The notes under the pieces: generated by a model
What the model was told of the DNA's origin: nothing
Database searches by the model: none
Seen by the model: the letters and a program-made list of their open reading frames with translations, nothing else
Position numbers and translations under genes: made by a program
Shown here: in pieces, positions 1-8,730 of the stretch
Layout: the number at the start of each line of letters is the position of its first letter
How positions within the stretch are numbered: position 1 is the first letter of the stretch
NCBI GenBank assembly: GCA_964521525.1
Contig: CAZFTD010000061.1
Span: forward strand, 1 to 17,916
Length of the DNA stretch: 17,916 nt
Source of the DNA: CALEUX01 sp964521525
GTDB taxonomy: Bacteria > Bacteroidota > Bacteroidia > Bacteroidales > Marinilabiliaceae
Direction of reading: 5' to 3'

Positions 1-2026
1 TAACAAAATCGTTTAGCTGCCTTTCGCGCGACAGCAGTCCGACAAAACCAATTTCGTTCGACCGGTTTAAAAAAGGCATCCCACCCAAAAATTGAAGACC
101 GGTAGCCGGAAGCGGTTTACTATCGAACCCGGCGTGGCCGTTAACTGATAAAACAAACCTGTCGGATACAAAAAAAAGCCGTTCAAATCCACCATAAACC
201 GTGAAAAAAGGAGTTCCTGTGTGGGCTATCAAATCAGAAATATTTTCGTAAGCAGAGGCTCTGCCTCTGTAAACCTCGTCGATATCAAAATATAGTTTAT
301 ACCGAAAATCAAAGGTGCTTCCCCGGGTTGGAAAAAATCTGCGGTTTAGGGAGTTACGCCGGGCGGTAAAATTTCCTGATAATAGTCGGTTCCCAAAGCG
401 AGTTATTCCGGCATCAAAAATCTCGCTAAAACCACTTTGGCGCATTAAAACAGAACGCTCGTACATTAAAAAGGTATTGAGTTCCCACCGGGTACCCAGC
501 GAAGACATAAATCCCCCCGAAATACTTGAATAATTATGCGTTAGAATACCGTAAATAGCCCCATTGTCCAAATAAAACGGCAATTTATTATTTTCGGCGT
601 TTAGTTCAATACGAAAAGCAGTTCGTTGTCGCTCGCCAAAATAATTAATAATGGACGTGTTCAACCTGGGATTTTCAGAAATATCGAGCGTAGTTGAAAA
701 ACGGTTGCCCCTGGCTAAAATATTACGAAGGGTAAAATTGGTAACAATGCCGGCTTTGTATTCATTATCGTAGTGGATGGAAAATTTAAACCTCGCGCGT
801 TCGGCCTCTACCGCATTTACATTAAGAATATAACCATCGAGCAAAGGCGTTAACTGATAATTTACCGATGAATAATATCTGGTACCCATTAACCGTGCAA
901 TTCCGCGTTCCAAATCTTCAGGAGTAATTACCTGACCCGGCTCAATATTCAGGTTTCCCATAAAAAACCGGTGGCTTGTTCGCTCAATTCCAGATATACG
1001 AACCTGACTAATTTTAAGCAGATTGGGTTGAGGAAAAGTCGCCCTTATTTGCTGAGGGCCCATGGAATCAAGTTTTTGTGCGAGTTTTACCAACTCAGGT
1101 TGTAATCTTCGTGCAGCCAATTCGCCTTGATCAACAATTCGTCCGGCATCCAGAAAACTGGCCATGGTGTAAGCCTTTAAATCGGGCGAAATTAAAATAT
1201 TAACATGAGGCAACGATTGCAAAAAAGCCACATGACTCGATAAACTTGCCGATGCCATCAGCACATTGGTAGGCATATTAAAGTGGTCTGAATCTATCTC
1301 ATCGCCAAAACCAACATTAACAGCAATAATGATATCAGCTCCCATTTCCTTGCACAACATCACCGGAAAATTATTCAGTACGCCGCCATCTACCAGCAAC
1401 GCCTTATCAAGCTTTACCGGCGAAAATACTGATGGAATTGACATGCTGGCCCGAAGTGCCGTGGCTAAATCACCCTCTTTAAAAACGTGCTGCTGGCCTG
1501 ATAACAAATCGGCGGCCACGCATCGGAACGGTATTGGATAGTTATCGAACGATTGAACCCCGGCCACTCTAATAGAAAGACGGGCCAGTAATTCGTAAAT
1601 TACATTCCCGTGAACAAACCCCCCTGGCATTTTTAACCCCTCACGTGTATAATCCAACTCAACATTAAACCGCTGATAATCATGTTTTTCTTCGGGCATA
1701 ACATCGGTTAAGGGAACAGCATCCGATAAAAGATGAGCCCAATCAAGCCGTCTTGCAATTGAGTCGAGTTCACTGGCATTATACCCAATGGCATATAAAC
1801 CGCCAACTATGCTGCCCATGCTTGTTCCGGTAATATAGTCGGGCCTGATCCCAGCTTCTTCCAAAACTTTAAGCACGCCAATATGAGCCAATCCCTTAGC
1901 GCCTCCCCCACTTAAAACCAATCCAACTTTGGGCCTTCTTACGGATTCCTGATTCTGGGAATTCGCAAAAGCAGTAAAGCAGGCTAAAAACGTAAGCAAA
2001 AAAACGAATCGTTGGGTAAAAAACAT
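1..2026 (-). CDS. Patatin-like phospholipase with POTRA and BamA-like barrel (C-terminus cut by window edge)
   Basis: The frame starts at an ATG (2024-2026) and stays open for 675 codons to the left edge. Residues 1-21 are a signal peptide (hydrophobic core, AFA before Asn22). Residues about 32-225 form a patatin domain: oxyanion-hole GGGAKG at 40-45, nucleophile elbow GTSMG at 67-71 (Ser69) and DGG at 213-215 (Asp213), so the Ser-Asp dyad is complete. Residues about 334-406 look like one POTRA domain (KISQVRISG onward), and from about 410 alternating aromatic/polar strands resemble an Omp85/BamA barrel. Family members usually end 70-90 residues beyond this point. The layout matches type Vd (PlpD-like) autotransporters and a common Bacteroidota patatin-BamA family. 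Expected activity is lipid acyl hydrolysis at the envelope; whether the patatin domain stays periplasmic or reaches the surface cannot be read from sequence. It lies 108 bp downstream of the DUF58 gene on the same strand and could be read through from it. Confidence 0.9.
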   Translation of the reverse strand, partial: MFFTQRFVFLLTFLACFTAFANSQNQESVRRPKVGLVLSGGGAKGLAHIGVLKVLEEAGIRPDYITGTSMGSIVGGLYAIGYNASELDSIARRLDWAHLLSDAVPLTDVMPEEKHDYQRFNVELDYTREGLKMPGGFVHGNVIYELLARLSIRVAGVQSFDNYPIPFRCVAADLLSGQQHVFKEGDLATALRASMSIPSVFSPVKLDKALLVDGGVLNNFPVMLCKEMGADIIIAVNVGFGDEIDSDHFNMPTNVLMASASLSSHVAFLQSLPHVNILISPDLKAYTMASFLDAGRIVDQGELAARRLQPELVKLAQKLDSMGPQQIRATFPQPNLLKISQVRISGIERTSHRFFMGNLNIEPGQVITPEDLERGIARLMGTRYYSSVNYQLTPLLDGYILNVNAVEAERARFKFSIHYDNEYKAGIVTNFTLRNILARGNRFSTTLDISENPRLNTSIINYFGERQRTAFRIELNAENNKLPFYLDNGAIYGILTHNYSSISGGFMSSLGTRWELNTFLMYERSVLMRQSGFSEIFDAGITRFGNRLLSGNFTARRNSLNRRFFPTRGSTFDFRYKLYFDIDEVYRGRASAYENISDLIAHTGTPFFTVYGGFERLFFVSDRFVLSVNGHAGFDSKPLPATGLQFLGGMPFLNRSNEIGFVGLLSRERQLNDFV

Positions 2027-2134
2027 TTCCTATGTTGGTTTAAGAGTATTGGGTATCTTGAAAATTCTACTTTTTGTCGTTGGCCTTTTGCCCCTCTTTC
2101 TTCAGCTTTCTGCCTAATAACTATCGTCTGGCCA

Positions 2135-3475
2135 TTAAATTATACCTTTAGCTTTAAATTCAAGGTATCGGTTCATGGTGTCAACCGTTAATTTTTCAGG
2201 GTCAGTAAGTATGGCATATATACCATGCCGCTCCAATTCTTTAACAATGCGCTTTTTATCGATAATAAATTTCTCGGCAATTCCTTGCATGTAAATATCC
2301 TCAGTGTCTTCGGCCTGATGATTGATGACTTTAGAGAGTTCGGTATTTTCGAAAAACACTACCAATAGAAGATGGTTCGAAGCTAAACGGGCCAGCATGG
2401 GTAATTCACGCTCGGCCGATTTAAGACTTTCAAAATTAGTAAACAATATGAGCAAACTACGCTGATGAACATGGTATTTTACCATCGAATAAAGAGCTTC
2501 CAGATTATGCTCATTAAAACTGGTGGTTTGATTGTACAAAACCTCCATAATGGTTTGCATATGATGCCCTTCGTGCCGTGGCGGTACCACCGAACGTACC
2601 TGCTCGTTGAATGTTATCAGTCCGGCTTTATCGTGTTTCAACATGGCAATGTTGGAAATGACCAGACTGGTATTGATGGCATAATCCAGAAGTGTCATCC
2701 CGTTAAATGGCATTTTCATGGTTCTGCCCATGTCGATAATGCAAAATACCTGTTGCGATTTTTCGTCCTGATACTGATTAACCATCAAATGTCCCTTTCG
2801 GGCTGTAGCTTTCCAGTTTATGGTTCGTATATCATCGCCTTTGATATAATCGCGAATCTGGTCAAATTCCATATGACGACCAATGCGCCTTATCTTTTTA
2901 ATCCCAACCTCGCTCAATCGGTTTGATATGGCCATCAGTTCAAACCTTCGCATTTGAATGTACGATGGATATACTTTTATTTTCCGTTCTCTTTCGAAAC
3001 TATACTTTCGTGATAGAAAACCCGGTTTTGCCGACACAAATACATTCAGCGAGCCAAACACAAACTCCCCCCGTTGAACCGGCACCAACGAATAATTGTA
3101 TTGATACACCTGCCCTGGTTTAAGCTTAAATTGGTGCAAAAAGTCGCGCCTCTGAAACTGAACCGGAATTTCATCAATCAATTCAACATCCAGTTCAATG
3201 GCAAAACGGTTTTCAATTTCAACCACTATATCATTTATATCGCCATTGGAAAATCTTTCAGAGAGTTTTCGTTCGGCCAAAATGCCATCTTTCGGAGCCC
3301 TCCAAAAAAGTAACAAGCCCTCGACCAGCAATAACCCAAAAAATGCCATGAGGAATATTATAGCAAAAATGAACAGAAAACTCCAAATATGGGCAAGCAG
3401 AAACATAACGCCCAAAAAGCCAAGCGCTTTAAAGAATAAATTATTAATATACAGTGGCCCAAAAGGATTCTTCAT
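2135..3475 (-). CDS. DUF58 domain protein (vWA-like partner of MoxR ATPase)
   Basis: 446 residues. Residues about 15-57 contain two closely spaced membrane segments, followed by a soluble part. The DUF58 signature lies at about 203-240 (EFDQIRDY, then GDDIRTINWKATAR). A vWA-like fold follows, beginning at IIDMGRTM (246-253), where the usual metal-site pattern DxSxS is degenerate (DxGxT), so metal binding is uncertain. DUF58 proteins are almost always encoded next to MoxR AAA+ ATPases and are taken to be their membrane-anchored adaptor or client receptor; no biochemical activity is established. The gene is downstream of moxR but separated by 352 bp, unlike the tight spacing in the rest of the cluster. 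The start is the first ATG before the hydrophobic segment. The family call is firm; the role is inferred. Confidence 0.92.
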   Translation of the reverse strand: MKNPFGPLYINNLFFKALGFLGVMFLLAHIWSFLFIFAIIFLMAFFGLLLVEGLLLFWRAPKDGILAERKLSERFSNGDINDIVVEIENRFAIELDVELIDEIPVQFQRRDFLHQFKLKPGQVYQYNYSLVPVQRGEFVFGSLNVFVSAKPGFLSRKYSFERERKIKVYPSYIQMRRFELMAISNRLSEVGIKKIRRIGRHMEFDQIRDYIKGDDIRTINWKATARKGHLMVNQYQDEKSQQVFCIIDMGRTMKMPFNGMTLLDYAINTSLVISNIAMLKHDKAGLITFNEQVRSVVPPRHEGHHMQTIMEVLYNQTTSFNEHNLEALYSMVKYHVHQRSLLILFTNFESLKSAERELPMLARLASNHLLLVVFFENTELSKVINHQAEDTEDIYMQGIAEKFIIDKKRIVKELERHGIYAILTDPEKLTVDTMNRYLEFKAKGII

Positions 3476-3827
3476 CAGTTGGCAGATAACAATTACTTTT
3501 AATTACAATTCAGTTACAGTTGAAACTTGATGCTGTTAAGATATTTCATAAGATCATCAGATAACCCATCTATCAAGATATTCTTAAGTATTTAGAAACT
3601 ATTTAATTTAGATATAAGATTTTTAGATTAAAGATTGATAGAGAAGATTTATAAGTTTTTATAGATGTCTTAACATCTTTCCAGACTTATCTATTCGACT
3701 AATAATCTTATCCCGATTCTCGGGATTTCGTAAACTTCAATTCTAATCATCTTAGTAGAATTTCAATTTAAATTAAACAGTAACTTAGTCTACCCTTCTA
3801 ACATCTCATTATCTTACCGTTTCTATT
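3476..3827. other. 352-bp AT-rich gap between moxR and DUF58 genes with short inverted repeats
   Basis: No plausible gene on either strand. The centre (about 3590-3680) is low-complexity and repeats variants of AGATT/TAAGATT. Two short perfect hairpins are visible: AGATGT-CTTA-ACATCT at 3663-3678 and ATCCCGA-TTC-TCGGGAT at 3710-3726. Neither is followed by a T-run in the direction of transcription, so they do not look like ordinary terminators. I found no exact TAnnTTTG element on the minus strand in front of the DUF58 gene. Confidence 0.6.
3710..3726. repeat. Short palindrome ATCCCGA-TTC-TCGGGAT
   Basis: Perfect 7-bp arms around a 3-nt loop. A near copy with the same TCCCGA/TCGGGA arms occurs at 14008-14023, inside another intergenic space. 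Two intergenic copies in one window suggest a dispersed palindromic element, but two are too few to define a family. Confidence 0.6.
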
Positions 3828-4835
3828 CTATCTCGGCACCTCAATACTGTCAACAATCTGACGTATAACAGCTTCGGGTTTTACGCCTTCCATTTCTTTT
3901 TCGGGCGATAAAATAATACGGTGTGTCAAAACCGGGAATACCACTTCTTTAATATCTTCAGGCGTAACAAAATCGCGTCCTTCAAGGGCGGCAAATGCCT
4001 TTGATGCTTTAAGCACGGCCAGTGAAGCGCGTGGACTGGCACCCAGATAAAGTGCATTGTTATTGCGGGTTTTTTCAATAATGGCAGCAATATAATGCAA
4101 CAACTGATGGTCGACCAGCACATTATTAACCATCTCCTGATATTTAAACAATTCGCTTTCGGTAATTACCGGACACACCTCATCAACTTCCTTGCGACTG
4201 CCTCGTTCGCAGGCGTTTTGCAAAATGGTTATTTCCTGATCGATTGATGGATAGTCGATGTTTATTTTGAAAAGGAACCGGTCGAGCTGCGCTTCGGGCA
4301 AACGATAAGTTCCTTCGTGTTCCACCGGGTTTTGAGTGGCCAGAACAATAAACGGCGATGTCATCAGATGTGTGGTGCCATCGATGGTAACCTGTCGCTC
4401 TTCCATTACTTCAAACAATGCCGATTGGGTTTTAGCCGGGGCCCGGTTAACCTCATCAATAAGAATCATATTTGAAAAAACAGGCCCGCTGTTAAACTCA
4501 AATGTTGATGTGGCGGCATTAAACACCGTGGTTCCCAATACATCAGAGGGCATTAAGTCGGGGGTAAACTGAATGCGTGAAAACCCGGTGCTGATGGTTT
4601 TCGAAAGCAGTTTGGCAATCATGGTTTTTGCTACACCCGGAACACCTTCAATCAGTACATGCCCATTGGCTAATAAGGCAGTAAGCAGCAAATCCAAAAC
4701 ACGATCCTGCCCAACAATAACTTTTCCTATTTCGTTGCGAATGCGAAAGGCCACATGATTCAGTTCTTCAACTTTCAAACGGTTTTCGAACAGTGGGTTT
4801 TCATCCTGCAAATTGTCCATATTATTCTGTTCCAT
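3828..4835 (-). CDS. MoxR-family AAA+ ATPase
   Basis: 335 residues, the usual length for the family (AAA_3 core plus C-terminal lid). Visible motifs are Walker A GVPGVAKT (64-71), Walker B ILIDE (124-128), sensor 1 region ATQNP (166-170), LPEAQLDRF (179-187) with the probable arginine finger, and GASPRASLAVLKASKA in the lid (sensor 2). All ATP-binding and hydrolysis residues are present. MoxR proteins act as oligomeric ATP-driven chaperones that help mature or assemble protein complexes, with vWA-domain partners encoded alongside. Here the ATG follows the DUF4350 stop after a single nucleotide (TGA-T-ATG), which implies co-translation with that membrane protein. I call it a generic MoxR ATPase and not the Bat-operon or RavA type, because neither BatA/B nor ViaA-like genes are adjacent. 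Confidence 0.96.
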   Translation of the reverse strand: MEQNNMDNLQDENPLFENRLKVEELNHVAFRIRNEIGKVIVGQDRVLDLLLTALLANGHVLIEGVPGVAKTMIAKLLSKTISTGFSRIQFTPDLMPSDVLGTTVFNAATSTFEFNSGPVFSNMILIDEVNRAPAKTQSALFEVMEERQVTIDGTTHLMTSPFIVLATQNPVEHEGTYRLPEAQLDRFLFKINIDYPSIDQEITILQNACERGSRKEVDEVCPVITESELFKYQEMVNNVLVDHQLLHYIAAIIEKTRNNNALYLGASPRASLAVLKASKAFAALEGRDFVTPEDIKEVVFPVLTHRIILSPEKEMEGVKPEAVIRQIVDSIEVPR

Positions 4836-4836
4836 A

Positions 4837-6033
4837 TCAGCGACAGTTTTTATAAAAATATTCTATTTGACGGTTAAATTGTTGCAGGTCTTCCTGCGAA
4901 ATATAATTTACCTTTTCGAGGTTGCCGGCCACTTTAAACAAGGCAGCAACAGTACGTTCGGCAATGCCTGATTTTTTCGAAACATCCTCAATCAATTTAC
5001 TATCGCGAACCGATGTGTCAACAAAGTAGCGTGTTCGCAAGTAATCCAGAAAGAAAATAAAGCGTTTGCGTGCAATGCCACGATGGTCGTGTTTTACAAA
5101 ATACAACCGCCCCACCGTTTCAATAAACTCAAGGGACGTGTTTTTGGGTGGTTCAACAACCGGAATGACTCGTTGACGACGTTTACCCTTAAATATAAAA
5201 TAAACCAGTACACCAAACAGTAAAATATACCAGGCCATTCTAAGAGCTCGATCGTTCAGAATATAAGCCAATTCTGAGCCGACAAGCATTCCGCCTGGCT
5301 TGTGATACTCGTCCCAAACCGTGGATGTGACCGGCAAATACGACAAACATTTAAAAATATACTCACTGTTGTTGCCCGATAATAACTGATAATTGGTAAA
5401 TGCTGTAGGATTACTGTTGAGGTAAAGGTAACCCTCTCCAATTTTTATCCTGATAAAATTGGTTTTCCCATCCTGGTTGTACCCCAAAACGGTGGTTCGG
5501 GTGCTATCGTAGGCAGCAATATAATTATTACTGATTCCTTTTTTAAACCAATACCCGAAAGCTGTTTTTAACTGTCGGTTAGAGTAGTTAAAATTAATGG
5601 AGTCGATGGGTAAAGAAAAATCCATAACGGGCATAACAACCTGTTTCAGATGAATTGGCTTAATAAATTCAGGCGAGAAATGTTCTGCAGCAACGAACAC
5701 ATTATTTCCGGCTTCAATAATTTTAAAAATTTCTGAGGTTTCTACTGAATCGGGATTAAACCTGTTGGTTATAAAAATAAAATTTGTGTTTAACGGAATG
5801 GTTCCTTCTAAAAAGGCATTCAGCTTTGAATGCATGGTTACCAGATTCTGTCCGGGGTAAAGATCCGGCAAAACAGAATAAACCAGCTTATTGCCCAAAG
5901 GGCGGTCGTGACGCTTTGAAAAACTTAAACTCCAATCAACAGGCTTTGGAGCAAACACGGCAACCACCACAAATGCTATAAAAGCAATTGCCAATACAAC
6001 CATGAGTGATTTATTTGATTTTTGCTTAGCCAT
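4837..6033 (-). CDS. DUF4350 domain membrane protein
   Basis: 398 residues. An N-terminal membrane anchor spans about 10-28, a soluble domain runs from about 32 to 262, a second membrane segment lies at about 265-282 and is followed by a basic KGKRRQR stop-transfer sequence, and a C-terminal domain of about 110 residues follows. With two segments the central domain is probably extracytoplasmic and the tail cytoplasmic. The central part resembles DUF4350, which has a ThuA/glutamine-amidotransferase-like fold; I see no catalytic Cys-His pair, so a structural or binding role is likelier than catalysis. The gene overlaps the DUF4129 gene by 8 bp upstream and abuts moxR downstream. DUF4350 genes are characteristic members of MoxR-DUF58 clusters. 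The biochemical role is unknown. Confidence 0.85.
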   Translation of the reverse strand: MAKQKSNKSLMVVLAIAFIAFVVVAVFAPKPVDWSLSFSKRHDRPLGNKLVYSVLPDLYPGQNLVTMHSKLNAFLEGTIPLNTNFIFITNRFNPDSVETSEIFKIIEAGNNVFVAAEHFSPEFIKPIHLKQVVMPVMDFSLPIDSINFNYSNRQLKTAFGYWFKKGISNNYIAAYDSTRTTVLGYNQDGKTNFIRIKIGEGYLYLNSNPTAFTNYQLLSGNNSEYIFKCLSYLPVTSTVWDEYHKPGGMLVGSELAYILNDRALRMAWYILLFGVLVYFIFKGKRRQRVIPVVEPPKNTSLEFIETVGRLYFVKHDHRGIARKRFIFFLDYLRTRYFVDTSVRDSKLIEDVSKKSGIAERTVAALFKVAGNLEKVNYISQEDLQQFNRQIEYFYKNCR

Positions 6034-6781
6034 TTGCCTCCGATTTTATAATTCCGGGTAAACCTACCTTAACAAACTCCTTTTCGATGGCATAAAACTC
6101 ATGATGCGACACGTTAAACTGCCCATACCAAACATAATTGTATAATTTCGACAATTGCCTGAAACTCTGCTGCACCAATTCATCTTTAATCTCACGGGCG
6201 TAATCACGATTGGTTTTATTCATTTTCAAACGGATTAAACCTTTCTGGTGCAGTGTTTTTAAATATATCAGATACAAAACACGAACCGCTTCACGATAAG
6301 CGCCATTGCTCCGGTACATCTGGAAGAGTTTTTCAAGTTCCTGTTGCGACATTCCTTCGGCCGGATGTACCATATCTAACGGAGAAACAGCGCTGGAACG
6401 CGAAAAAGAAAACAAACCCGAAATAGGTATATCCAGGATTCTGAGAATCAATAACAATAACAAAATTACTCCAAGTCCTCCAAATAAATATAAAATCCAG
6501 GATTGCTGCGCTAATCCCTGAACCAGCCAACTGGCTACTTTTTGTAGGATGCGTGCAAGAAGACTGATTTTTTGCTGGTTACGATCGTAATCAAAATTTT
6601 TATCATTTTTATACGCCTCAATAACATCAGCAGGCGGTTGGCGGTATTCCACATGTGAATCAGAATCCCACGGTTCCACCTTCTTCTCTTCACAGAAGGC
6701 AGTATTAAAAACAGCCATCTGTAAAAACAACAAAGGCAAAAAAGTACGGCACCAACAGAAGTATTCCTTAATATCAGTCAT
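6026..6781 (-). CDS. DUF4129 domain membrane protein
   Basis: 251 residues. The first 30 residues contain a hydrophobic stretch (about 13-29) that reads as a signal peptide or anchor. A soluble segment follows (about 31-90), then a strong membrane segment (about 95-117), then a helical domain of about 110 residues rich in charged and aromatic residues. That domain matches DUF4129 (YRSNGAYREAVRVLYLIYLK at 156-175, then NRDYAREI). In other bacteria DUF4129 is often the C-terminal part of transglutaminase-like membrane proteins; here it stands alone with no transglutaminase domain. The start overlaps the preceding stop by 8 bp and the stop overlaps the next start by 8 bp, so translation is probably coupled on both sides. 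It is likely a scaffold in the MoxR-associated complex; that is inference. Confidence 0.85.
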   Translation of the reverse strand: MTDIKEYFCWCRTFLPLLFLQMAVFNTAFCEEKKVEPWDSDSHVEYRQPPADVIEAYKNDKNFDYDRNQQKISLLARILQKVASWLVQGLAQQSWILYLFGGLGVILLLLLILRILDIPISGLFSFSRSSAVSPLDMVHPAEGMSQQELEKLFQMYRSNGAYREAVRVLYLIYLKTLHQKGLIRLKMNKTNRDYAREIKDELVQQSFRQLSKLYNYVWYGQFNVSHHEFYAIEKEFVKVGLPGIIKSEANG

Positions 6782-7631
6782 TTGAAATTTCCGAAACCTT
6801 TTTAAACAACGAAGTTTGATCTTTTTGTTCTTTAAGATTAAAATACTGAAGGCCTATGGTTACGTAACTGATACCATAAATCAGATACTGCCCAACAGTA
6901 CCAATCACCATCGATATAATCACTGGTAAAGACTGATAATCGGCCGACCCTTCTTTAGTTGCAGCTAAAAATCCCTGAACAAAAATAATGATGAAAGCAG
7001 GCACTGAAAAAATAGTGCTCACCATTGAAACAATAAGTCCAACCACCAGAATAATGGCAAAAGTTATCCACCAGTTATTACTAATCAGACGGAAGCTCCG
7101 GTCGATGGACTGACTTAAATCAGTATTCTCGAGATAAACAATGGTAATGGTTAACGACAGCGGCACCATTAAGTAAATGCCGGGAAATATGCATAGTATA
7201 AAACCAAACACCATCATTAGCAGCGTTACAATACTAACCAATAGAAAAGTTCCTATGCGTGACATAAACCGATTCCAAACATCGGTAGCGGTAAAATTAC
7301 CGTGTCCCTTTTCCTTGTATTCGGCAAAATAAGCTGCCACAAGACCCGAAATTTGATAAGCAGTTATAAACATTAACCCATACATAATGAGCATTAAAAC
7401 TAAATCGGGTTCCTTTGGTTGAACATTTCCTTTAAACAACGAAAAAATACCTGAGAAAGAGCTATCGGTGTATAAAGCCGTAGCAATTGATACAGCAATA
7501 ATTGGCAAACCGGCATAGAGCAGAATCACTTTTAATAGAAGCTTGTATTCCTGCGATATAAAAGAAAAAGTACCATTCACAATATCTGTGAAATCTCTTT
7601 CTTTCTCTAAAACAACTAAAGGTTTACTCAT
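6774..7631 (-). CDS. Multi-pass inner-membrane protein of the MoxR cluster
   Basis: 285 residues with about six or seven hydrophobic segments (near 32-53, 77-99, 127-149, 150-168, 186-207, 210-228, 236-262). There is no signal peptide and the tail is short and charged. The central stretch FPGIYLMVPLSLT followed by SQSIDRSFRLISNNWW is the pattern of the membrane domain seen in DUF4013-like and glycerophosphodiester-phosphodiesterase-associated membrane proteins. No catalytic residues are evident. The start overlaps the SpoIIM-like stop by 8 bp and the stop overlaps the DUF4129 start by 8 bp. An uncharacterised membrane protein at this place between SpoIIM-like and DUF4129 genes is usual in this locus type. 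The exact family name is uncertain. Confidence 0.75.
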   Translation of the reverse strand: MSKPLVVLEKERDFTDIVNGTFSFISQEYKLLLKVILLYAGLPIIAVSIATALYTDSSFSGIFSLFKGNVQPKEPDLVLMLIMYGLMFITAYQISGLVAAYFAEYKEKGHGNFTATDVWNRFMSRIGTFLLVSIVTLLMMVFGFILCIFPGIYLMVPLSLTITIVYLENTDLSQSIDRSFRLISNNWWITFAIILVVGLIVSMVSTIFSVPAFIIIFVQGFLAATKEGSADYQSLPVIISMVIGTVGQYLIYGISYVTIGLQYFNLKEQKDQTSLFKKVSEISND

Positions 7632-8604
7632 ATTTCTTAACTTTTTGGTTAGAGTTTAAATAAACATAACGTGGATATATTACAAAGTAACCTACAATCA
7701 AAAACATAGAAACTAGAATAATCAGCAAATTAGCCGTTACCGACATGGTGTTGTAATTGCGGGTAATAAAACTTTCGAGAAATCCGGCAATTATAAAAAA
7801 AGGAACCAGCCCCAGTAAAATTTTGGTACCTCGTAAAACTCCTTTTTTAAAAGATACAGAGCGCGAATAAGTTCCAGGAAACAAAATACTGTTTCCCAAA
7901 AGGATGCCTGCACCTCCAGCTAAAACAATGGCCGACAGCTCAATGGTACCGTGAATCATAATTGCCAGCGATGAAACTGTAGCCAGCGATTTTTTCATAA
8001 AAAACACCTGGAAAGCACCCAGCATAATGCCATTTCGCAATAAAATAAACCCGGTACCGGCGGCGGTAAACATTCCAAACAGAAATGCCACAAACGACAC
8101 ATAGATGTTGTTAAACGTAATCATTAAAAACATCGGAACCGGATCCATGCTGCGGTAAACGGCCATGGGGTCGCCTTTCTCAATATTATCGAGGGTGGTA
8201 TTAACATAATTATCGCCCAAAATGATTCGCAGGAAATTGTCGTCGTGCCAGGCAGAAATACCTCCAATAACAACAGCCACCAGAAAAATAATTAACGACC
8301 AGAAAAACTCTCGTCGGGCATCGTAAAGGGCAAGTGGTAGTTCGGAAGTCCAGAAGGTACGCAATCGCGAAGCCTTTTCTTTTTTATTGCGATAAATTAA
8401 GGCATGGGTTTTTGCGCTTAATCCATTCAGATATTGAATTATGGTCGACTCCGGGAAAAAAGTCCGGGCATACGAAAGATCATCGGTTAACTGAATAAAA
8501 CTATCGGCCAAATCATCAGGATTAATATTCTCCTTCCGGTGAATTTGGGTTTCCAGGTCTTTCCACCTTTTTTTATTCATTTTGATGAATGAAATCTCCT
8601 TCAT
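7624..8604 (-). CDS. SpoIIM-like (stage II sporulation protein M family) membrane protein
   Basis: 326 residues: a soluble N-terminal part of about 100 residues, then about six membrane segments. The family hallmark is IMIHGTIELSAIVLAGGAG, matching the HGxxEL(x)AI(x)LAxxxG motif of SpoIIM proteins, followed by a glycine-rich helix. In spore formers SpoIIM belongs to the DMP complex for peptidoglycan remodelling in engulfment; outside sporulating lineages homologues such as this one are unassigned and usually sit in MoxR-DUF58 loci. I chose the ATG at 8602-8604 over an internal ATG eight codons later because MKEISFIKMNKKRW is the usual N-terminus of Bacteroidota homologues, as I remember them. 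It is the first gene of the leftward operon, so the promoter should lie in the 126-bp gap before the divergent RDD gene; no exact TAnnTTTG element was found there on this strand. Confidence 0.9.
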   Translation of the reverse strand: MKEISFIKMNKKRWKDLETQIHRKENINPDDLADSFIQLTDDLSYARTFFPESTIIQYLNGLSAKTHALIYRNKKEKASRLRTFWTSELPLALYDARREFFWSLIIFLVAVVIGGISAWHDDNFLRIILGDNYVNTTLDNIEKGDPMAVYRSMDPVPMFLMITFNNIYVSFVAFLFGMFTAAGTGFILLRNGIMLGAFQVFFMKKSLATVSSLAIMIHGTIELSAIVLAGGAGILLGNSILFPGTYSRSVSFKKGVLRGTKILLGLVPFFIIAGFLESFITRNYNTMSVTANLLIILVSMFLIVGYFVIYPRYVYLNSNQKVKKYE

Positions 8605-8634
8605 CTTCTATAGTTTCTAAATTCCATAGGGTAT

Positions 8635-8647
8635 TTCAGACCCTGAA
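8635..8647. promoter_or_regulatory. Small inverted repeat TTCAG-ACC-CTGAA in the divergent promoter region
   Basis: Perfect 5-bp arms around 3 nt, 31 bp upstream of the SpoIIM-like start and about 84 bp upstream of the RDD start. Its position between two divergent genes of one system makes it a candidate operator, but the arms are short and chance is possible. Confidence 0.25.
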
Positions 8648-8683
8648 TATACCAAATCAAAATAAAAGAAGTGTTATTTTTAT

Positions 8684-8691
8684 TAATTTTG
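8684..8691 (+). promoter_or_regulatory. Candidate Bacteroidota -7 element for the RDD gene
   Basis: TAATTTTG is an exact match to the Bacteroidota -7 consensus TAnnTTTG and lies 39 bp upstream of the RDD ATG, giving a plausible leader of about 30 nt. No clear -33 TTG element is seen 19-21 bp upstream, so the call is tentative. Confidence 0.4.
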
Positions 8692-8730
8692 AGGCGCTGG
8701 TAATAATATTTATTAAAAATCCAGTCAAAC

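Noticed and set aside
1266..1541. 91-codon plus-strand open frame near the left end
   Set aside because: Opposite the patatin domain including the DGG motif; the minus-strand reading is the real gene.
2465..2926. 153-codon plus-strand open frame
   Set aside because: It lies wholly opposite the DUF58 gene, whose conserved signature explains the sequence; it is an antisense shadow.
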